NCBI RefSeq assembly: GCF_004193775.1
Contig: NC_041004.1
Span: 30,094,411 to 30,158,410, forward strand
Origin: Glycine soja
Lineage: Eukaryota; Streptophyta; Magnoliopsida; Fabales; Fabaceae
DNA length: 64,000 nucleotides
Direction of reading: 5' to 3'
The translations under genes were made by a program, and so were the position numbers. Under the pieces are notes generated by a model. It did no database searches, was not told the DNA's origin, and saw nothing but the letters and a program-made list of their open reading frames with translations. Of the stretch, positions 22,800-34,631 are shown in pieces. The stretch's first letter is position 1; each line of letters begins with the position of its first letter.

Positions 22800-23093
22800 A
22801 GGATATTAAAAAAACAAAAAAAATGTTGTTAGTAAATAATAACATTGATTTTTTGCAAAATCAGTGTTATTTTAGCAAAAAAACAACATCGATTTTTTAT
22901 TTTTCTAAAAATCGATGTTGCTAAGAAGAAAACAACATTAATGTTATCTTTTGCTAAAATAACATCGATTTTTAAACAACACATGTTAATATTGATACTT
23001 TAACGTCGTTAGTTTCAACATCAATTAATACCCAGTGGTAAAAGTCCTTACTAACCAATATAAAAAGTCAATTTTAGTGTAATAGTGGTTAAA
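22800..23093. mobile_element. CACTA-like transposon terminus (fragment)
   Basis: Several inverted copies of aacatcgattttt / aaaaatcgatgtt and variants are packed within 200 bases. The block ends, read on the minus strand from 23093, with CACTATTACACTAAAATTGA. A CACTA end followed by subterminal short inverted repeats is the signature of En/Spm-type elements. No matching second terminus was found upstream and no transposase is present, so it is a relic or a small non-autonomous end. Confidence 0.6.
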
Positions 23094-23632
23094 GGAATAA
23101 ATTTTAATGTAGGGACCATGACCCTTTATTAGTAGTTATATAACCAATCTCCTAACAAAGTATTAAATTAATTAAAATCTATATTTTAATACTTTTGTTT
23201 GTGGTTTTCATTTAAACCGTTAAGTTTGTCAAAAAAGAAAAACTAAAACTGTTAACAAAAATGTTAAAAAATTAATGAATTATTAAAATTTCATTTTTCT
23301 TGTATTTTAAAATAGAAATTATAATAAATTATCTTTATAAAATTGTTTAAATAAGTAAATTTACAATTCATAAATGTATCTTTTGTGGATTTTTATAATT
23401 GTTAAAGATTGACTAGATAAAAATGTTAACAATTTGGTATAATTACATTTTTTGTCCCACTATTTATTTATTTTGTTCAATTTCATTTCATATTTAATTA
23501 AAAGTTCAATTAGATCTAATCATTTTTAAAAGAATCTCAATATAATTATTTTCATACAATTTTGTTGTTAGGATTTACTACTAACATTAATTTAGAATCA
23601 TCCTTAAAAAATTGAAAAGACCGCATTTGGCT
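23094..23632. other. AT-rich intergenic DNA
   Basis: No open frame or repeat with a recognisable identity; possibly old transposon debris. Confidence 0.4.
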
Positions 23633-23716
23633 GAATGGATACCTAATTCCTCTTTTGTTTTTAATGACAACTTAGAATGGATACCTAATTCCTCTTTTGT
23701 TTTTAATGACAACTTA
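23633..23716. repeat. 42-bp perfect tandem duplication
   Basis: Two identical units, 23633-23674 and 23675-23716, starting gaatggatacctaattcc. It lies at the edge of the LINE fragment and appears to be very recent because the copies are identical. Confidence 0.97.
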
Positions 23717-23739
23717 TTCAATGCGAAGTAGATATTACC

Positions 23740-24360
23740 CAAATAAATCCCCTCACCATTTTATCCATTTCACAAATATCAGTAGGCATCCAATAATCTT
23801 GCATAACATAAGTAGGTATAGATGATAACACAAATTTTACAAGAGTGGTACGACCAACTCTATTTAAAAGCTTATTCTTCCAACCAGCCAATCTCCCCTT
23901 TCATTTTATCTAGAATGAAAGCAAAGTCATAATATAATTCTTAAGTCTCCCAGAAAGAAAAGGAAAACCCGAGCATTTATCAATTCTTTGGGTTTGGGTA
24001 TACTAGACTCAAATTAATCCTTCAACATAAGCACAATTTCTAGGAGCAAGAAATCTAGATTTGTAAGTATTAATCTTGAAGCCTTCTGCCAAACTAAAAG
24101 AGTCTAAAACTTGCTTGATAAGCCTTACGTGAGAAGTTGTTGCTTTGATGAATAGGAAACAATCATCAGCAAAGATTACAATAATCTGCATGAGAAATCC
24201 AAGCTGCCTGAGAGTGAAATCTTCTATTTTTTTCCTAATATGGCCTGAATTATGAGTAAGGTAACATCTCAACAAGAACATGAGGAAAAGACAAAAGAGC
24301 CAATCAGGATTTGACAAGTATCTATCCAATTTTTTTACGAACATGACCTAAACTTCCTCA
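23740..24360 (-). pseudogene. Decayed non-LTR retrotransposon (LINE/L1) reverse transcriptase fragment
   Basis: On the minus strand the open part 24344-24009 contains IIVIFADDCFLFIKATTSHV, the plant L1-type RT motif FADD with its downstream ATT, and later EGFKINTYKS (relatives have the G-x-x-I-N-x-x-K-S motif). Continuing to about 23740 with several stops, the translation still resembles the following LINE region (GDWLAGRISF, IGCLLIFVKWIKW). No endonuclease, 5' end or poly-A tail was seen, so this is an isolated fragment. Confidence 0.85.
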
Positions 24361-25161
24361 TTTAATATCTAAATCTAGCATGCTACACGAATCCATCATT
24401 CGACCCAAATGATCAGTTGATCGATTTAGATAAAGAAAAAGAACCTCCACACTAATTACCTTATGTTGCCTAATTACTCGCCAACTTAACAAAACCATGC
24501 ATTCTCCCTTTTTCTCTTAATCTAACTCTATCCAACAACATTACTACATTAGAAATACCAAAACAAGAGTAACAACATGAATGAACTAACCTAGCTCGTG
24601 TATGGCTCGAGTTCAATGTTCGAAGAAGCTCAACTTACTTTCAATAATTTGAATTCCAAGTTCTTAAAAAAAATTACCTTATTTTATTACTAATCTTTCT
24701 CGAAAGTATATTATTCCTAACATTTTTAGTTTTTCTTTTTATCGGCAAATCTTTATTGTTAATTGTTAATTTTTTTAAGAAAAATCTGAAGAAGTATGTT
24801 TTACAAACCTTTTTTTTAGACAAATGCGCGCGTGCATGCGTAGTTTGTTTGAACATAGTTGCCGTCATATATATACATGCATCAACTAAAACTAAGTCCT
24901 TAACATTCTTTCAACATTAGAAGAATTAAATCAATTAACTATACTTAATTGAATTTTTAGTGTAAATTATTAAACAAAATAAAACATTTAATAAAAATAG
25001 AAAATAAAAAATGACGCTGTTAAAACATTATGAAGGAGGGGGGGGGGACAAAGCTTGATTGATGCATTTTTACTACGTGTTTGCTGTTCGATAATCATAA
25101 AAATCGTCTTTCTTATAGTAAATTGGAGATTATTTTGAGATATTTTACAGCATTTAAAAGT

Positions 25162-25165
<4 letters not shown>
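24361..25165. other. Intergenic DNA with a 10-base G run
   Basis: No gene recognised. It includes gcgcgcgtgcatgcg near 24827-24841 and an uninterrupted G run at 25038-25047. Confidence 0.5.

Positions 25166-25239
<74 letters not shown>
25166..25239. repeat. (TA)n microsatellite
   Basis: About 74 bases of pure TA. The YIYIYI open frames on both strands here are products of the repeat, not genes. Confidence 0.98.
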
Positions 25240-25242
<3 letters not shown>

Positions 25243-25642
25243 CAATCTGTCATTGGTGCTGCTTTTTATTAATTGGTTCTATGATTGATGCAACAATGAC
25301 CTACTTTTGTTTTAGCAAAATCTCTTTGGGACTTTTAAGTCTTTAATATAACAGTTGGGCGGTATATCCAAGTCAACTTATATATACAATCATTATGTAC
25401 TTTATGGAAATATTCAGGAGACGCGTTTAAATTCTCGTGTTTAATATATTTTAAAATGGAATAGAATTTAACATGAAATTTTAAAAAAGATCTGCACTTC
25501 AGTTTATTGAAAAAGATAGAATCAAATGAAACAGAATTGAATTACTATAGTAATTATGTTTTATTGACTAAAAAATTACTTCATTTTATTTCTCTTTCAT
25601 CTTCTCGTTGCCATTTCCACTACCATTCAATGGCAAGCACAT
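25240..25642. other. Left flank of the MULE, no gene seen
   Basis: AT-rich single-copy-looking DNA with no recognisable coding frame or repeat, ending at the target duplication of the MULE. Confidence 0.5.
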
Positions 25643-25651
25643 TCGTTTTGT
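25643..25651. repeat. Target site duplication of the MULE, left
   Basis: tcgttttgt, identical to 53556-53564. Nine bases is the typical Mutator length. If the extra t at 25652 is counted the duplication is ten bases with one mismatch. Confidence 0.92.
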
Positions 25652-25652
25652 T

Positions 25653-25750
25653 GACAAATTTACCACAAAGGGGCCCTTTTATAAAGTATTTATCAAACAG
25701 GGTCCCTTTTCAAAGTATTTGCAAAGGGGGTCTGTTTTTGCATGAGTGCC
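25653..25750 (+). repeat. MULE left terminal inverted repeat
   Basis: Begins gacaaatttacc and ends gagtgcc. Aligned to the reverse complement of 53458-53555 it has about 19 mismatches and no gap (hand count), with the block caaacagggtccctt identical. Similarity continues less clearly into subterminal gccgccatcacc and atggcgagac motifs up to about 25935. Confidence 0.93.
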
Positions 25751-25759
25751 TCCAGAAGC

Positions 25760-25935
25760 ATTGGCGAGTTACGGGTGCCGCCATCACCAATGGCGAGACA
25801 CCTGACGTGGACGCAGTGTCGCTGCTCCCATTGACAAGACATGCCACGTCAAGAAGGTACCGCCATCACCAATGACAAGACTGACGTGGAGCCACATAAA
25901 GAAGGTCTCGCCTCTCCCATTGGCGAGACACCTTC
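25760..25935. repeat. MULE left subterminal repeats
   Basis: Repeated words gccgccatcaccaatg, caatggcgagacacc and ctcccattg, close to those at the right end (53390-53460). Subterminal arrays of this kind are common transposase-binding regions in MULEs; that role is inferred. Confidence 0.6.
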
Positions 25936-26056
25936 AGCCATGCACAGTGTTTGCAGTGTAGGGTTGCAGTGTTTTCTGAAGATGCAGGTTAGGGTTGCAG
26001 ATGAAGGTGAAAATGCAGGAGTAGGCTTTTGACCGTTGCTTGTTTACGTTTTCTCC

Positions 26057-27319
26057 TATAAAAAAATGCTCCATCAACGTAAATTTATCTACACTTCTCC
26101 TCTCCAAGCTGAGCTTCTCCTTCTCTTTCTCCTTCAATGTGTGCTTGTTATGCTTGATGTGCTTCCTTAAAGTTTCGTGTGTGCCCTTGTCCTCCATAAT
26201 TCCTGGTAAGTGATTTTCGAAATAAATAAGATTTATATATTCTATTGATAATATTATAAAAATAGTAGGTTAGTTAGTATTAATGGATATTCTAAGCTTA
26301 GGTTAGTTAGTATTAGTAGGTATTGTGTTCTTAATTTTTATGTATTAATAGATATTCCAAGGTTAGGTTAATTAGTATGAAAATATTATTTGGTTGTTGT
26401 ATATATATTATTAGACATTATATATATATATATATGATACTTTAATGAGGCACACGTAATATTAGCTTTTGTAATATTAGGCACAAGTTAATATTAACTT
26501 TAGGTATATATTTGTAAATTTTAGACACACGTAAATTTTTAGTTTTTGTAATATTAAGCACTTCACACGTAAATAAATAATTATAATATTAGACATTTCA
26601 CACACGTAAATTTACCTTTTTAGTATTATAATTTTATATGTTATATATAGATAGTACAGTTTTAAATAAATGAGTTGATAAGTTAATGTTATTTAAGTTA
26701 ATTATTTTTAGTTTGAATGTTATGGTAGTGTTAGTTATTTTATATGATAGGATAGTGTTAGTTTTAGTTTGTAGGTTAATAGTATTTGTTTTAGGTAATT
26801 TACGTTATTAAATATATGGTACATTGTATATTATTATTATTTTTGAATATATATTGTTTAAATTAACTTTTGCATTTCAATATTTGTTTGTATTTTAATT
26901 TATTTGTTAGTCCATATTTGATTTAATAATTTTTTGTTAATTGTAGAATATATTATGTTAATTATTTTAATTGGTTTGCGTGTATGTATTTGAAATTATT
27001 TGTAGAATACATTTCAATTTTATTATTTGTATAATATATTTTATTATGAAATAAATTTATTTTGTTATTTATTTAAATTTGTCTTCACATGTATTTTAAT
27101 TTATCTGCAGAATATATTCAAAATTGATTATTTGTATAATATATTTTGTTATTGAAATATAAAAATTCAAATGTATATATTGTGTTATTTATTACAAATT
27201 TATTTATATATATATATATATAATAACGTTTTTATAAATGTGCCTAGTTTTATTTATATTATGTAGAAATAATGTATAAATTATTTTGTGAATTTATTGT
27301 ATTATATTTTATTTTGCAG
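26057..27319 (+). promoter_or_regulatory. Promoter, leader and probable leader intron of the plant-mobile-domain gene
   Basis: A TATA-like tataaaaaaa at 26057-26066 precedes a CT-rich leader. ATTCCTG|GTAAGTG at about 26205 is a strong donor, and TTTTGCAG at about 27319 is an acceptor six bases before the start codon. The 1.1 kb between is very AT-rich and has no coding frame. Placement is by motif only. Confidence 0.55.
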
Positions 27320-27324
27320 TATCA

Positions 27325-29180
27325 ATGGCATCTTCATCGTCATGTCCATCAAATATTAAAATTAAGTCTGGCCCGATTGATGGTGACGTATTATGGATGC
27401 AAGCTAAGCATGTTTCAGAACATGTTTGGAATGGGGAAGAAGACCGCAAATTACACATCAGACGAGTTGTCCCCACTTATCAAGGGGAAGAAGAAATACC
27501 AAAGCAAATTTTTTCTTTCCTTCGACAATCTGGTTTTTACTGGATTATGAAGATGGGATACTTAAAAATAAATGTCTCATTAATTAGTGCTTTGATAGAA
27601 AGATAGAGGCCGGAAACACATACGTTTCACATGAGATGCGGAGAGTGTACTATTACTCTTCAAGATGTCTCTGTATTGTTAGGTCTACGTGTGGATGGTT
27701 TACCATTAATTGGTCCAACAAATCTTAATTGGGCTGATTTATGTGAGGAATTATTGGGAGTCAGACCACAAGAAGGTGAAATTAAAGGTAGTGTGGTTAA
27801 ATTAAGTTGGTTGGCTCACCATTTTGCACAAATAAATAACCACGACGACAAAGAACAAGTACGAAGGTTTACCCGTGCATGGATACTAAGATTCATTGGA
27901 GGTGTCTTGTTTGTTGACAAAAGCAGTAACAAAGTTTCGCTAAGGTACCTTCAATTTTTACGTGACTTTGGAGACTATAGCACATATGCATGGGGACCTG
28001 CCGTACTTGCTTTTCTATATAGAGAGATGTGCAGTGCCACCGATTATAAAACTAAATCAATCGGAGGTATGTGCATCTTTCTATAAATGTGGGCATGGGA
28101 ACGATGTATAACTTTGGCTCCAAAGAGGACTCCTTCCTAAGTAGAAAATAAACCACTCAGGCACAAGTTAGTCATTCCTAAAAGCGTCTTTCATTTCAAA
28201 AGAATAAATGGTTTTAGGGTATATTAAATTTTAATCTTTGTAGGTGGCTGCGACGTGGAAATCAACATATCGGCAATGATGATGTGAGAGTTTTTTGTTG
28301 CAAGTTGGATATTATGAAACGTCATGAGGTAAGAACATGGTATTGTATTTGTAAAATAAAAAATAATGTGTTATTTTACTAAAATGCTGACAACTATGTT
28401 GTTATATGCAGTTTGTGTGGGAGCCTTACACAACAACTGTTATATCATTGTTGTCTCCCATTTGTGTAGTCAGAAGTGACGCACGGTGCGCGGTGGTGTG
28501 ACTAATTTGTTTCCAAGTTATTGAGTGGCACCAACCGGATAGAGTATTGAGACAATTTGGAATGCAACAACCAATTCCAGAGTCTCCTTCGCAGCCCTTG
28601 AACATTCATGGCATAACACTGAAAGGAAAACATGACGAAAATTGGGGGCAATTGTTCGCCCCAATGATTGATCAGTGGAACAATTGCCATGCTTTTAGGG
28701 TCGACGCTTATCCCCGACAAGAGGACCTATTGATCTTTAACTCCGACTACATGGTCTGGTATAGGCGAAGGATAAAGATGTTTGTTGACCCACAAAATAC
28801 AAACACAACTACATTGATATTTTTTGTTTTTTCAATATTTAACTTTAAATGTTTTTTTTAATGATGCCCATTAATTTTCTGACCCTAATAATTGCAGGCT
28901 GAAGTTGCGGAGACATTACAATACATGGTGTCTCCTCAAGGGAGGAATACATGGACAGTTGATGATCTCGTGCCTTATGTGGAGAAAATTATGATTTTAT
29001 TCGAAGAGCAAGAGAGAATCACTGAGCCTGTGCCACATGGTCCAGCATCAAAGTGTCAATTTCCAGCACAAGCGTTTCACATTCTTCAGTCAATTGTTGA
29101 AACTCAGGGCATAGGCAGACGAAGGGAGGCTGTTGAAGCGAAAGAATATTCCCAACAAATGACGGAGCGTGCCATGGAAT
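27325..29180 (+). pseudogene. Plant mobile domain (PMD/MAIL-like) gene of the MULE, broken
   Basis: PMD proteins (MAIN/MAIL1 family of plants, also carried by transposons) act in silencing and genome stability; the domain's biochemical role is not settled. Exons read as 27325-28166, 28244-28328, 28412 to about 28800, and 28898 to about 29180, with GT-AG introns. Typical parts: HTFHMRCGECTITLQDVSVL, LGLRVDGLPL, WILRFIGGVLFVDKS, YAWGPAVLAFLYREMC, MWAWERC, VIEWHQPDRVLRQFG, MVWYRR. In-frame stops are TAG at 27604-27606, TAA at 28084-28086 and TAA at 28138-28140. Each could come from a TGG or CAA codon by one transition. A further stop, at about 28499, interrupts exon 3. The C-terminus decays after EYSQQMTERAM. 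Confidence 0.9.
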
Positions 29181-29280
29181 GTATTACACGCCACAAACAT
29201 TTTCTCAGTATCCAACACAGATGTATCAACATCTTATTTAAATATGTTGTTGTATATTTCTCATTTGAATTTGACACTTA

Positions 29281-29934
29281 ATCTATCGTATGCAATTTAT
29301 TAAGGCTTACTAATGGATACAATTTATGTCGCGCATCAAACTATAATAATAAATAAAGTTAAAAAAACTAAGGTAGACAAAAGAAAATAACTAATGCTTC
29401 TAACTAACAATGAACACCAATGCCATATGTGCACTAAGGTAGACAAAAGAAAATAATTAATGTCACTCAACCTGGATTGATCCACTCCATTTATTTCAAC
29501 TTCTAAATGTAATTTTATTACATTAGATGCATATGAGTCTGGATTTTTTCCACCTTCCTGTTTGTTCAGGGGTTACAGATTAGGGCTTATGGGTTACTGG
29601 TTAGGGCTTAGGGCTTAGGTGTTATTCTGTTGTGTTATTCTGTAATGTTTATTCTGTAGGGTTTAGTCCTTGTTCCAGATAGTCCATAATGACTAAGTCC
29701 ATAGTTTGTCATTGTAGATAGTTGTCCTTTAGTATCAATTTGAATATCGTTAAGTACAACATTGTAGATAGTTCTCCTTTAGTATCAATTTCGAAAATAA
29801 GTAATGTATAAATTTCCTGACAAAAGTACACATTCAAAAAAAAGTAACTGACGATTTTATTGAACACCACAAAGTAAATACATTGAACAAAACCTCAACC
29901 AATACAAGTCATTCATCTAACATACATAAATAAA
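29281..29934. repeat. MULE region between convergent genes, with short direct repeats
   Basis: No coding frame. Two near-identical blocks containing cactaaggtagacaaaag occur near 29370 and 29432, and two copies of cattgtagatagtt followed by ctcctttagtatcaattt-like sequence occur near 29708 and 29758. It holds the 3' ends of the two MULE genes. Confidence 0.65.
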
Positions 29935-30059
29935 TTAAATGAATTACTCCCACGGTCTAATTGCATTGGACTTCGGCTCCTATTGTGCCCTTCTACTCCA
30001 TATCTACTACATTTTCGTCTGTGGTTAGATGGTTCGAGCCAATCCATCTCATTCCTTAT
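29935..30059 (-). pseudogene. 3' end of the MULE transposase, cut off by the Ogre insertion
   Basis: Read on the minus strand from 30059 it gives IRNEMDWLEPSNHRRKCSRY followed by GVEGHNRSRSP. This is the C-terminal tail of mudrA-type transposases, where a CCHC knuckle usually ends the protein; two of its cysteines are lost here. It joins the main part at 48941 once the Ogre and one target duplication are removed, although the frame across the join is shifted. Confidence 0.8.
30055..30059. repeat. Target site duplication of the Ogre element, left (cttat)
   Basis: cttat, identical to 48941-48945. Confidence 0.95.
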
Positions 30060-31796
30060 TGTCGCAACCTACCCTTCGTCGGGAGGGCGACGCGAGACTC
30101 ACGGGTGCGTCTTCCAAGAAAGGAAAATGCGTGGAGTCGCCACCAATGTTTATTCGAGGAAAATGTCGGAAAAACTGGAAAAGACGTAGTCTGCGAACTT
30201 TAAGTGTGAAACGTTCGGGAGTTGTATTTACGCACGGGGAAGGTATTAGCACCCCACGCGTCCGTCACGAGGGACGACAGCCTTTAATCAAGTGTGCAAG
30301 TATGACTTCAATTTGTTTTATTTTCCCTTTTACGTTTTTATGTCTTTTTATGCCTTTTTTGTATTTTTATCTTTTTGTGGTCAACAAGGGTGTTTCCCTT
30401 GCTCCTACGTATTCCTCAATTGTGATAAGGAAATCAGACCTACGTAGTTCTTTGAGAACTAAACGTTGGTTAAGCTATTTTTATCTTTTTTTGCAAGATA
30501 TATTGTGACCAAACAAAAAGTCATTTAAGGCGTTGGACCATTTAAGCGATCTTTTGATTCTTTTGAAAGGAGAGAAAACATTAAGGCATTGGACCATTAA
30601 TGATCTCTTGGTTTTTTGAAAGTAGTGACAAAGTTATGTGTTGACTTTAGGTTTTCGAAAGTCCACGTTTAACCAATAAAAGAAAAGAGGACCATTTAAG
30701 CGTTGGACCTTAAAATGGTTTCTAGGTGATTTTTATGGACAAAGCTTGATTTGTGAGTTGATTTTAGCCTTAGTTTCACTTTGGTTATTAATCAATTCAA
30801 TTAAGAAAAATCCCAAAGAAAAGTGTCCGATTGATTTTTTTTTATTATTTTATTCAAAGATATTTTTGATTATTTTATTATTATTTTGCCTCTTTTGGTT
30901 TTAAACGTGGTTATGGCGTGAAAGATTGGTTGGATTTTATTCTAACACAGATTAAACGATATTACAACTCAAATAATCGGTGGAAATTCATTTTATTATT
31001 GATTAGGCGAGAAAACGGCTTAAGTAAATGGTTAAAACACATCTAAAGGGGGTACGGAAAGCAAACGAAATAAAAATAAAAGCACGCGAAACAAGTGGGG
31101 ACCACTAGGGGTACATAGAATGAATTGAAAGGTTCGATTTCGGGAACTTACCGGTTGAAGACCGAAGAACGATGAAGAACAGTGGAGAATCTTCACGAAA
31201 TCGCTCACGGAAACGTTTTGGAAGCGTTACGGAAGCACCTCGGCTTGGATTTTCTTCACAGAAACAATTTTTCTCACTAATTTCAAGAGAATCCTAAATA
31301 CCAGAAGGGCTGAATGAAATTACTCTGCCCTCTTTCCCCTATTTATAGGGGAAAAGAGGGAGTTGGTTGCCGCCCAGCTCGCCCTGGCGAGCTGGGTTGC
31401 TTCCACTAGAAGGCACCGCCTTCTATTGGAACACCCTGGAAGGCCTAAGTGGGTCTGGTTGCTAGTTGCACACCCTTTTTTTACTAAATATACCCCATTT
31501 TGCCTTTTTTGCTGATTCTTTTTCTGTAACATTACGGAACTTTATGGATTACGTAACAACACTTATTTTCTTTCCGTAATGTCGCGAAACCTTACGGATT
31601 TACGCAATAATCCCCTTTTTTTACCTCTGGAATGTTGCGGAACTTTACGCATTGCGCGACAATGCTCCCTTTCGACTTCCGGCATGTCGCGGAACTTCAC
31701 GGATTACCTAACAATGGGTGTTAAGTACCTCGAAGCGGTCAAGCAAAGGTTGCAGGCCATCAAACAATGCTCCCCGAACGAAATTAGGGTATGACA
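30060..31796 (-). repeat. Ogre 3' LTR (left)
   Basis: 1,737 bases, against 1,697 for the partner; the difference is mainly a 40-base block near 31327-31367 missing from the right LTR. The first 240 bases show about 17 substitutions against the right LTR by hand count, and other parts fewer. It contains two adjacent hairpins (31373-31396 and 31408-31424) and a degenerate set of gcggaactttacggatt words (about 31525-31715). Confidence 0.95.
31340..31347 (-). promoter_or_regulatory. TATA box in the Ogre 3' LTR
   Basis: TATAAATA on the minus strand within CCCC...GGGG arms (31336-31351). The corresponding block is deleted from the 5' LTR, so this copy cannot drive the element itself but could fire outward into the MULE transposase remnant. 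Confidence 0.6.
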
Positions 31797-31809
31797 GTTG
31801 CCCCTCTTT
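31797..31809 (-). other. Ogre polypurine tract
   Basis: AAAGAGGGGCAAC on the minus strand, immediately before the 3' LTR start TGTCATACCC. Confidence 0.75.
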
Positions 31810-32229
31810 ACTTATCTTTTATTAGAGATAAAAGCGAAGTAAAGATAAGACACTAATTTCATTCGAGCGGAACATCATTCGGCCGGTCAATGTCCCCACC
31901 AGCGAAACCTATCATTCAGAAAGAAAAGAAAAGGCATCAGAAGCGTCAACAAATTTTAGTGTCTTGAAAGTGACAAAGTTGGACAACCACGACACTTCCC
32001 TACGCCATTGCACTCGACCGTCCCTGCCCAGAAGAGAAGAATCTCGTGCGTCATTGGGCTTGAATGTTTCCGGACAACGAGAGTAAAACCTGCAAAAATT
32101 TTGAAAATAAGCAGAACCGAACGACCAACATCATCCTTATACCATCGAATTCGTTCCCCTTGGTTGACGAAAGGTACAGATGACCATAAGGTATCTCCGC
32201 CTGCCACCTGACTCGCTATCCCTGGATGG

Positions 32230-33280
32230 CAAAAGGTGCAGAAGATGATGTTAGTCTCTGCGCGTCAACGGGCTCGTTTGCCCCTTGGTTGACGAAAGGT
32301 GCGGGTAACCATACGGTAACCCCGCATGTCACATGACTTCACGGGTCAGGACGACAAAAGGTTCAGAGGACGATGTTAGTCTCTGCGCGCTATCGTGCTC
32401 TAGGTATGATGGATAGCAAAAAAATGTTTATACGGATAACCACTTGGGTATTTTCGCCTGCCCCCCAACTTCACGTGTTAGTATTGACAGAAATTGACTG
32501 TGCGGAGAAATTACCCTTGTATCTCCGCATGTCAACTGACTTTAGGGTCAATGTGACAGAAAGCGCGGAAGACGACGTAAATCTCCGAGTGTCAACGGGC
32601 TCGTGGGCCGCGATTGACAAAGGGTGCAGAAGACAATGTTAGTCTCTGCATGCTATCATGCTCTAGGTCTGATGGATAGCAAAAGTGTTTATACGGATAA
32701 CCACTTGGGTATTTCCGCCTGCCCCCTAACTTCACGGGTTAGTATTGACAGAAATTGACTGTGCGGAGAAATTACTTGTGTATCTCCGCATGTCACCTGA
32801 CTTCAGGGTCAGCGTGACAGAAAGCGCGAAAGACGACGTAAATCTCCGCGTGCCAACGGGATCATGGGCCGCAATTGACAAAGGGTGCAGAAGACGACGT
32901 TAGTCTCTGCATGCTATCGTGCTCTGGGTTTGATGGATAGCAAAAGTGTTTGTGCGGAGAAATTACTTGTGTATCTCCACCTGCCCCCTAACTTCACGGG
33001 TTAGTATTGACAGAAATTGACTGTGCGGAGAAATTACTTGTGTATCCTCGCATGTCACCTGACTTCAGGGTCAGTGTGACAGAAAGCGCGAAAGACAATG
33101 TAAATCTCCGCGTGTCAACGGGCTCGTGGGCCGCGATTGACAAAGGGTGCAGAAGACGACGTTAGTCTCTGCATGCTATCGCGCTCTGGGTCTGATGGAT
33201 AGCAAAAGTGTTTGTGCGGAGAAATTACTTGTGTATCTCCGCACGTCATCTAACTTTAGGGTCAGTATGACAGAAATTGT
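32230..33280. repeat. 262-bp tandem repeat array in the Ogre 3' non-coding region
   Basis: The landmark gttagtctctgc occurs at 32375, 32638, 32899 and 33161, a spacing of 261-263 bases, with a shorter partial unit before (32253). Each unit contains gatggatagcaaaag, tgcggagaaattac and gacagaaagcgcg blocks, themselves short sub-repeats around the words tctccgc and gtcaac. Variable 3' tandem repeats are known in Tat/Ogre elements and can seed satellite DNA. Confidence 0.92.
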
Positions 33281-33960
33281 GGGGCGACCGACAAAAGCGA
33301 GGCTCTTGCTCCTACGTATCCTCAATTTGTGATGAAGAACTCAGACTTATGTAGTTCTTGATAACTATGAGACTAAAATAGACTCGGTGTTTTTTCACTG
33401 AAATGCAAACATGCTTTAGTAAAGAAACAAAACTTCCAACTGATCAGAGCAACATATGCTTTTTTGGATGAAAAATAATGTGTCTATCGGGGAAGGAGAG
33501 TATGCTGATGAAATTTTCTCATAACCATAAATGAGATTTTGGATGTTAGCATTTCGTTTCTAAATGACCATTTAGAGGAAATACTGGGTCCAACAAAAAA
33601 TAGAAGAAAATCACTCAAAGTGTATCAATCTCACACAAGTAAGTGTTTCATCCTAATTCTGAACCATAGATACGTGATGACTTGATTTCGAAAATCATTT
33701 CCTATCAAATCAAAGATTACATGTGTGATCATGGATCAATAGGACTTCTTCTTCGGGCATGGTGCTTTTTGGTGGGAAATTTGGCTTTGAGTGTTTTTGA
33801 CCTTTTCCTTTTCTATTTTTGTTTAGTGTGAGGTGAACAAGTCACCGACGCCCAGGATTTTGGTTGGCAATCAAAGGGAGAGGACCACTTTAGGTCATGG
33901 TTTCCTTTCTTTTCTTGTTTACTTGGTGATAATTCTGTATTGTTCAGATATTGTCTGGTC
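33281..33960. other. Ogre 3' non-coding region
   Basis: No open frame with a domain. It contains a block (33300-33350, ttgctcctacgtatcctcaa) that resembles part of the element's own LTR (30398-30420). Confidence 0.6.
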
Positions 33961-33974
33961 CAAAGACCTTTCTG

Positions 33975-34150
33975 CATATTTCTTTTGTTTTCTTTCGATG
34001 TTTGATCGGGAATTTTCTTTCATTTTTGCTTTCTCTCAATCTTTGATTGGGAATTTTCTTCTTTTGCTTTCTTCCGATCTTTGACCGAGAATTTTCTTCT
34101 TTTGCTTTCTTTCGATCTTTGATCGGGAACTTTCCTTTTTTGTTTTGTTT
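33975..34150. repeat. About 40-bp tandem repeat, four units
   Basis: Pyrimidine-rich units containing ttgctttctttcgatctttg and gatcgggaattttc, repeated near 34005, 34047, 34086 and 34124. It lies in the Ogre between the 262-bp array and the 3' extra ORF. Confidence 0.85.
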
Positions 34151-34631
34151 TCTTCTGAAGGCGAGGATAGGCATTCTCACCCTGGGTCAAGGTTTATGGT
34201 GAGTTGGGATTTTGGCTCAAGGCTTGTAGAACGGCTAGACATGAAATATGTCAAGGTGTTAGTTTGGCCAGCAGTTCAGGGATAAAGGGGATGCCCCACA
34301 TTATTTCCATGACACACATGCAACAATGATGATTAGGGAATTTTATGCAAAACTGGTCATGCATGCACCCATGTGGACACTCAAGCATCAAGTTTTTATG
34401 GTCATGTGACACTAGGGCTCATAATTCATTTTTTCCTATTTAAGTCAACCTAGCGTTTCCAAAATATGCTCCTTTATCAATTCATGCATTCATCCGAGTC
34501 CATTTGGGGCATTTGGGAAAATATTCACAGCATTCAAACTGCATTTGGGCATCGGTCCAGTCTCCAGGCCATGCGACCTCAGCCCCAAACTGCTTCAGGG
34601 TAAGGCATATAAAAGGGGTGGAACCCTGCCC

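Noticed and set aside
24988..25272. Frames encoding repeated YIYIYI on both strands
   Set aside because: Translation of the (TA)n microsatellite.
29570..29640. ttagggcttaggg sequence as interstitial telomere repeat
   Set aside because: Only a few irregular copies; plant telomere units (TTTAGGG) are not in exact tandem.
30029..30508. 159-residue plus-strand frame across the left Ogre boundary
   Set aside because: It begins in the MULE flank and runs into the LTR; the matching LTR at 47244 does not keep it open in the same way.
32230..33280. CRISPR-like regularly spaced repeats
   Set aside because: The whole 262-bp unit repeats, there are no unique spacers or cas genes, and the context is an LTR retrotransposon.
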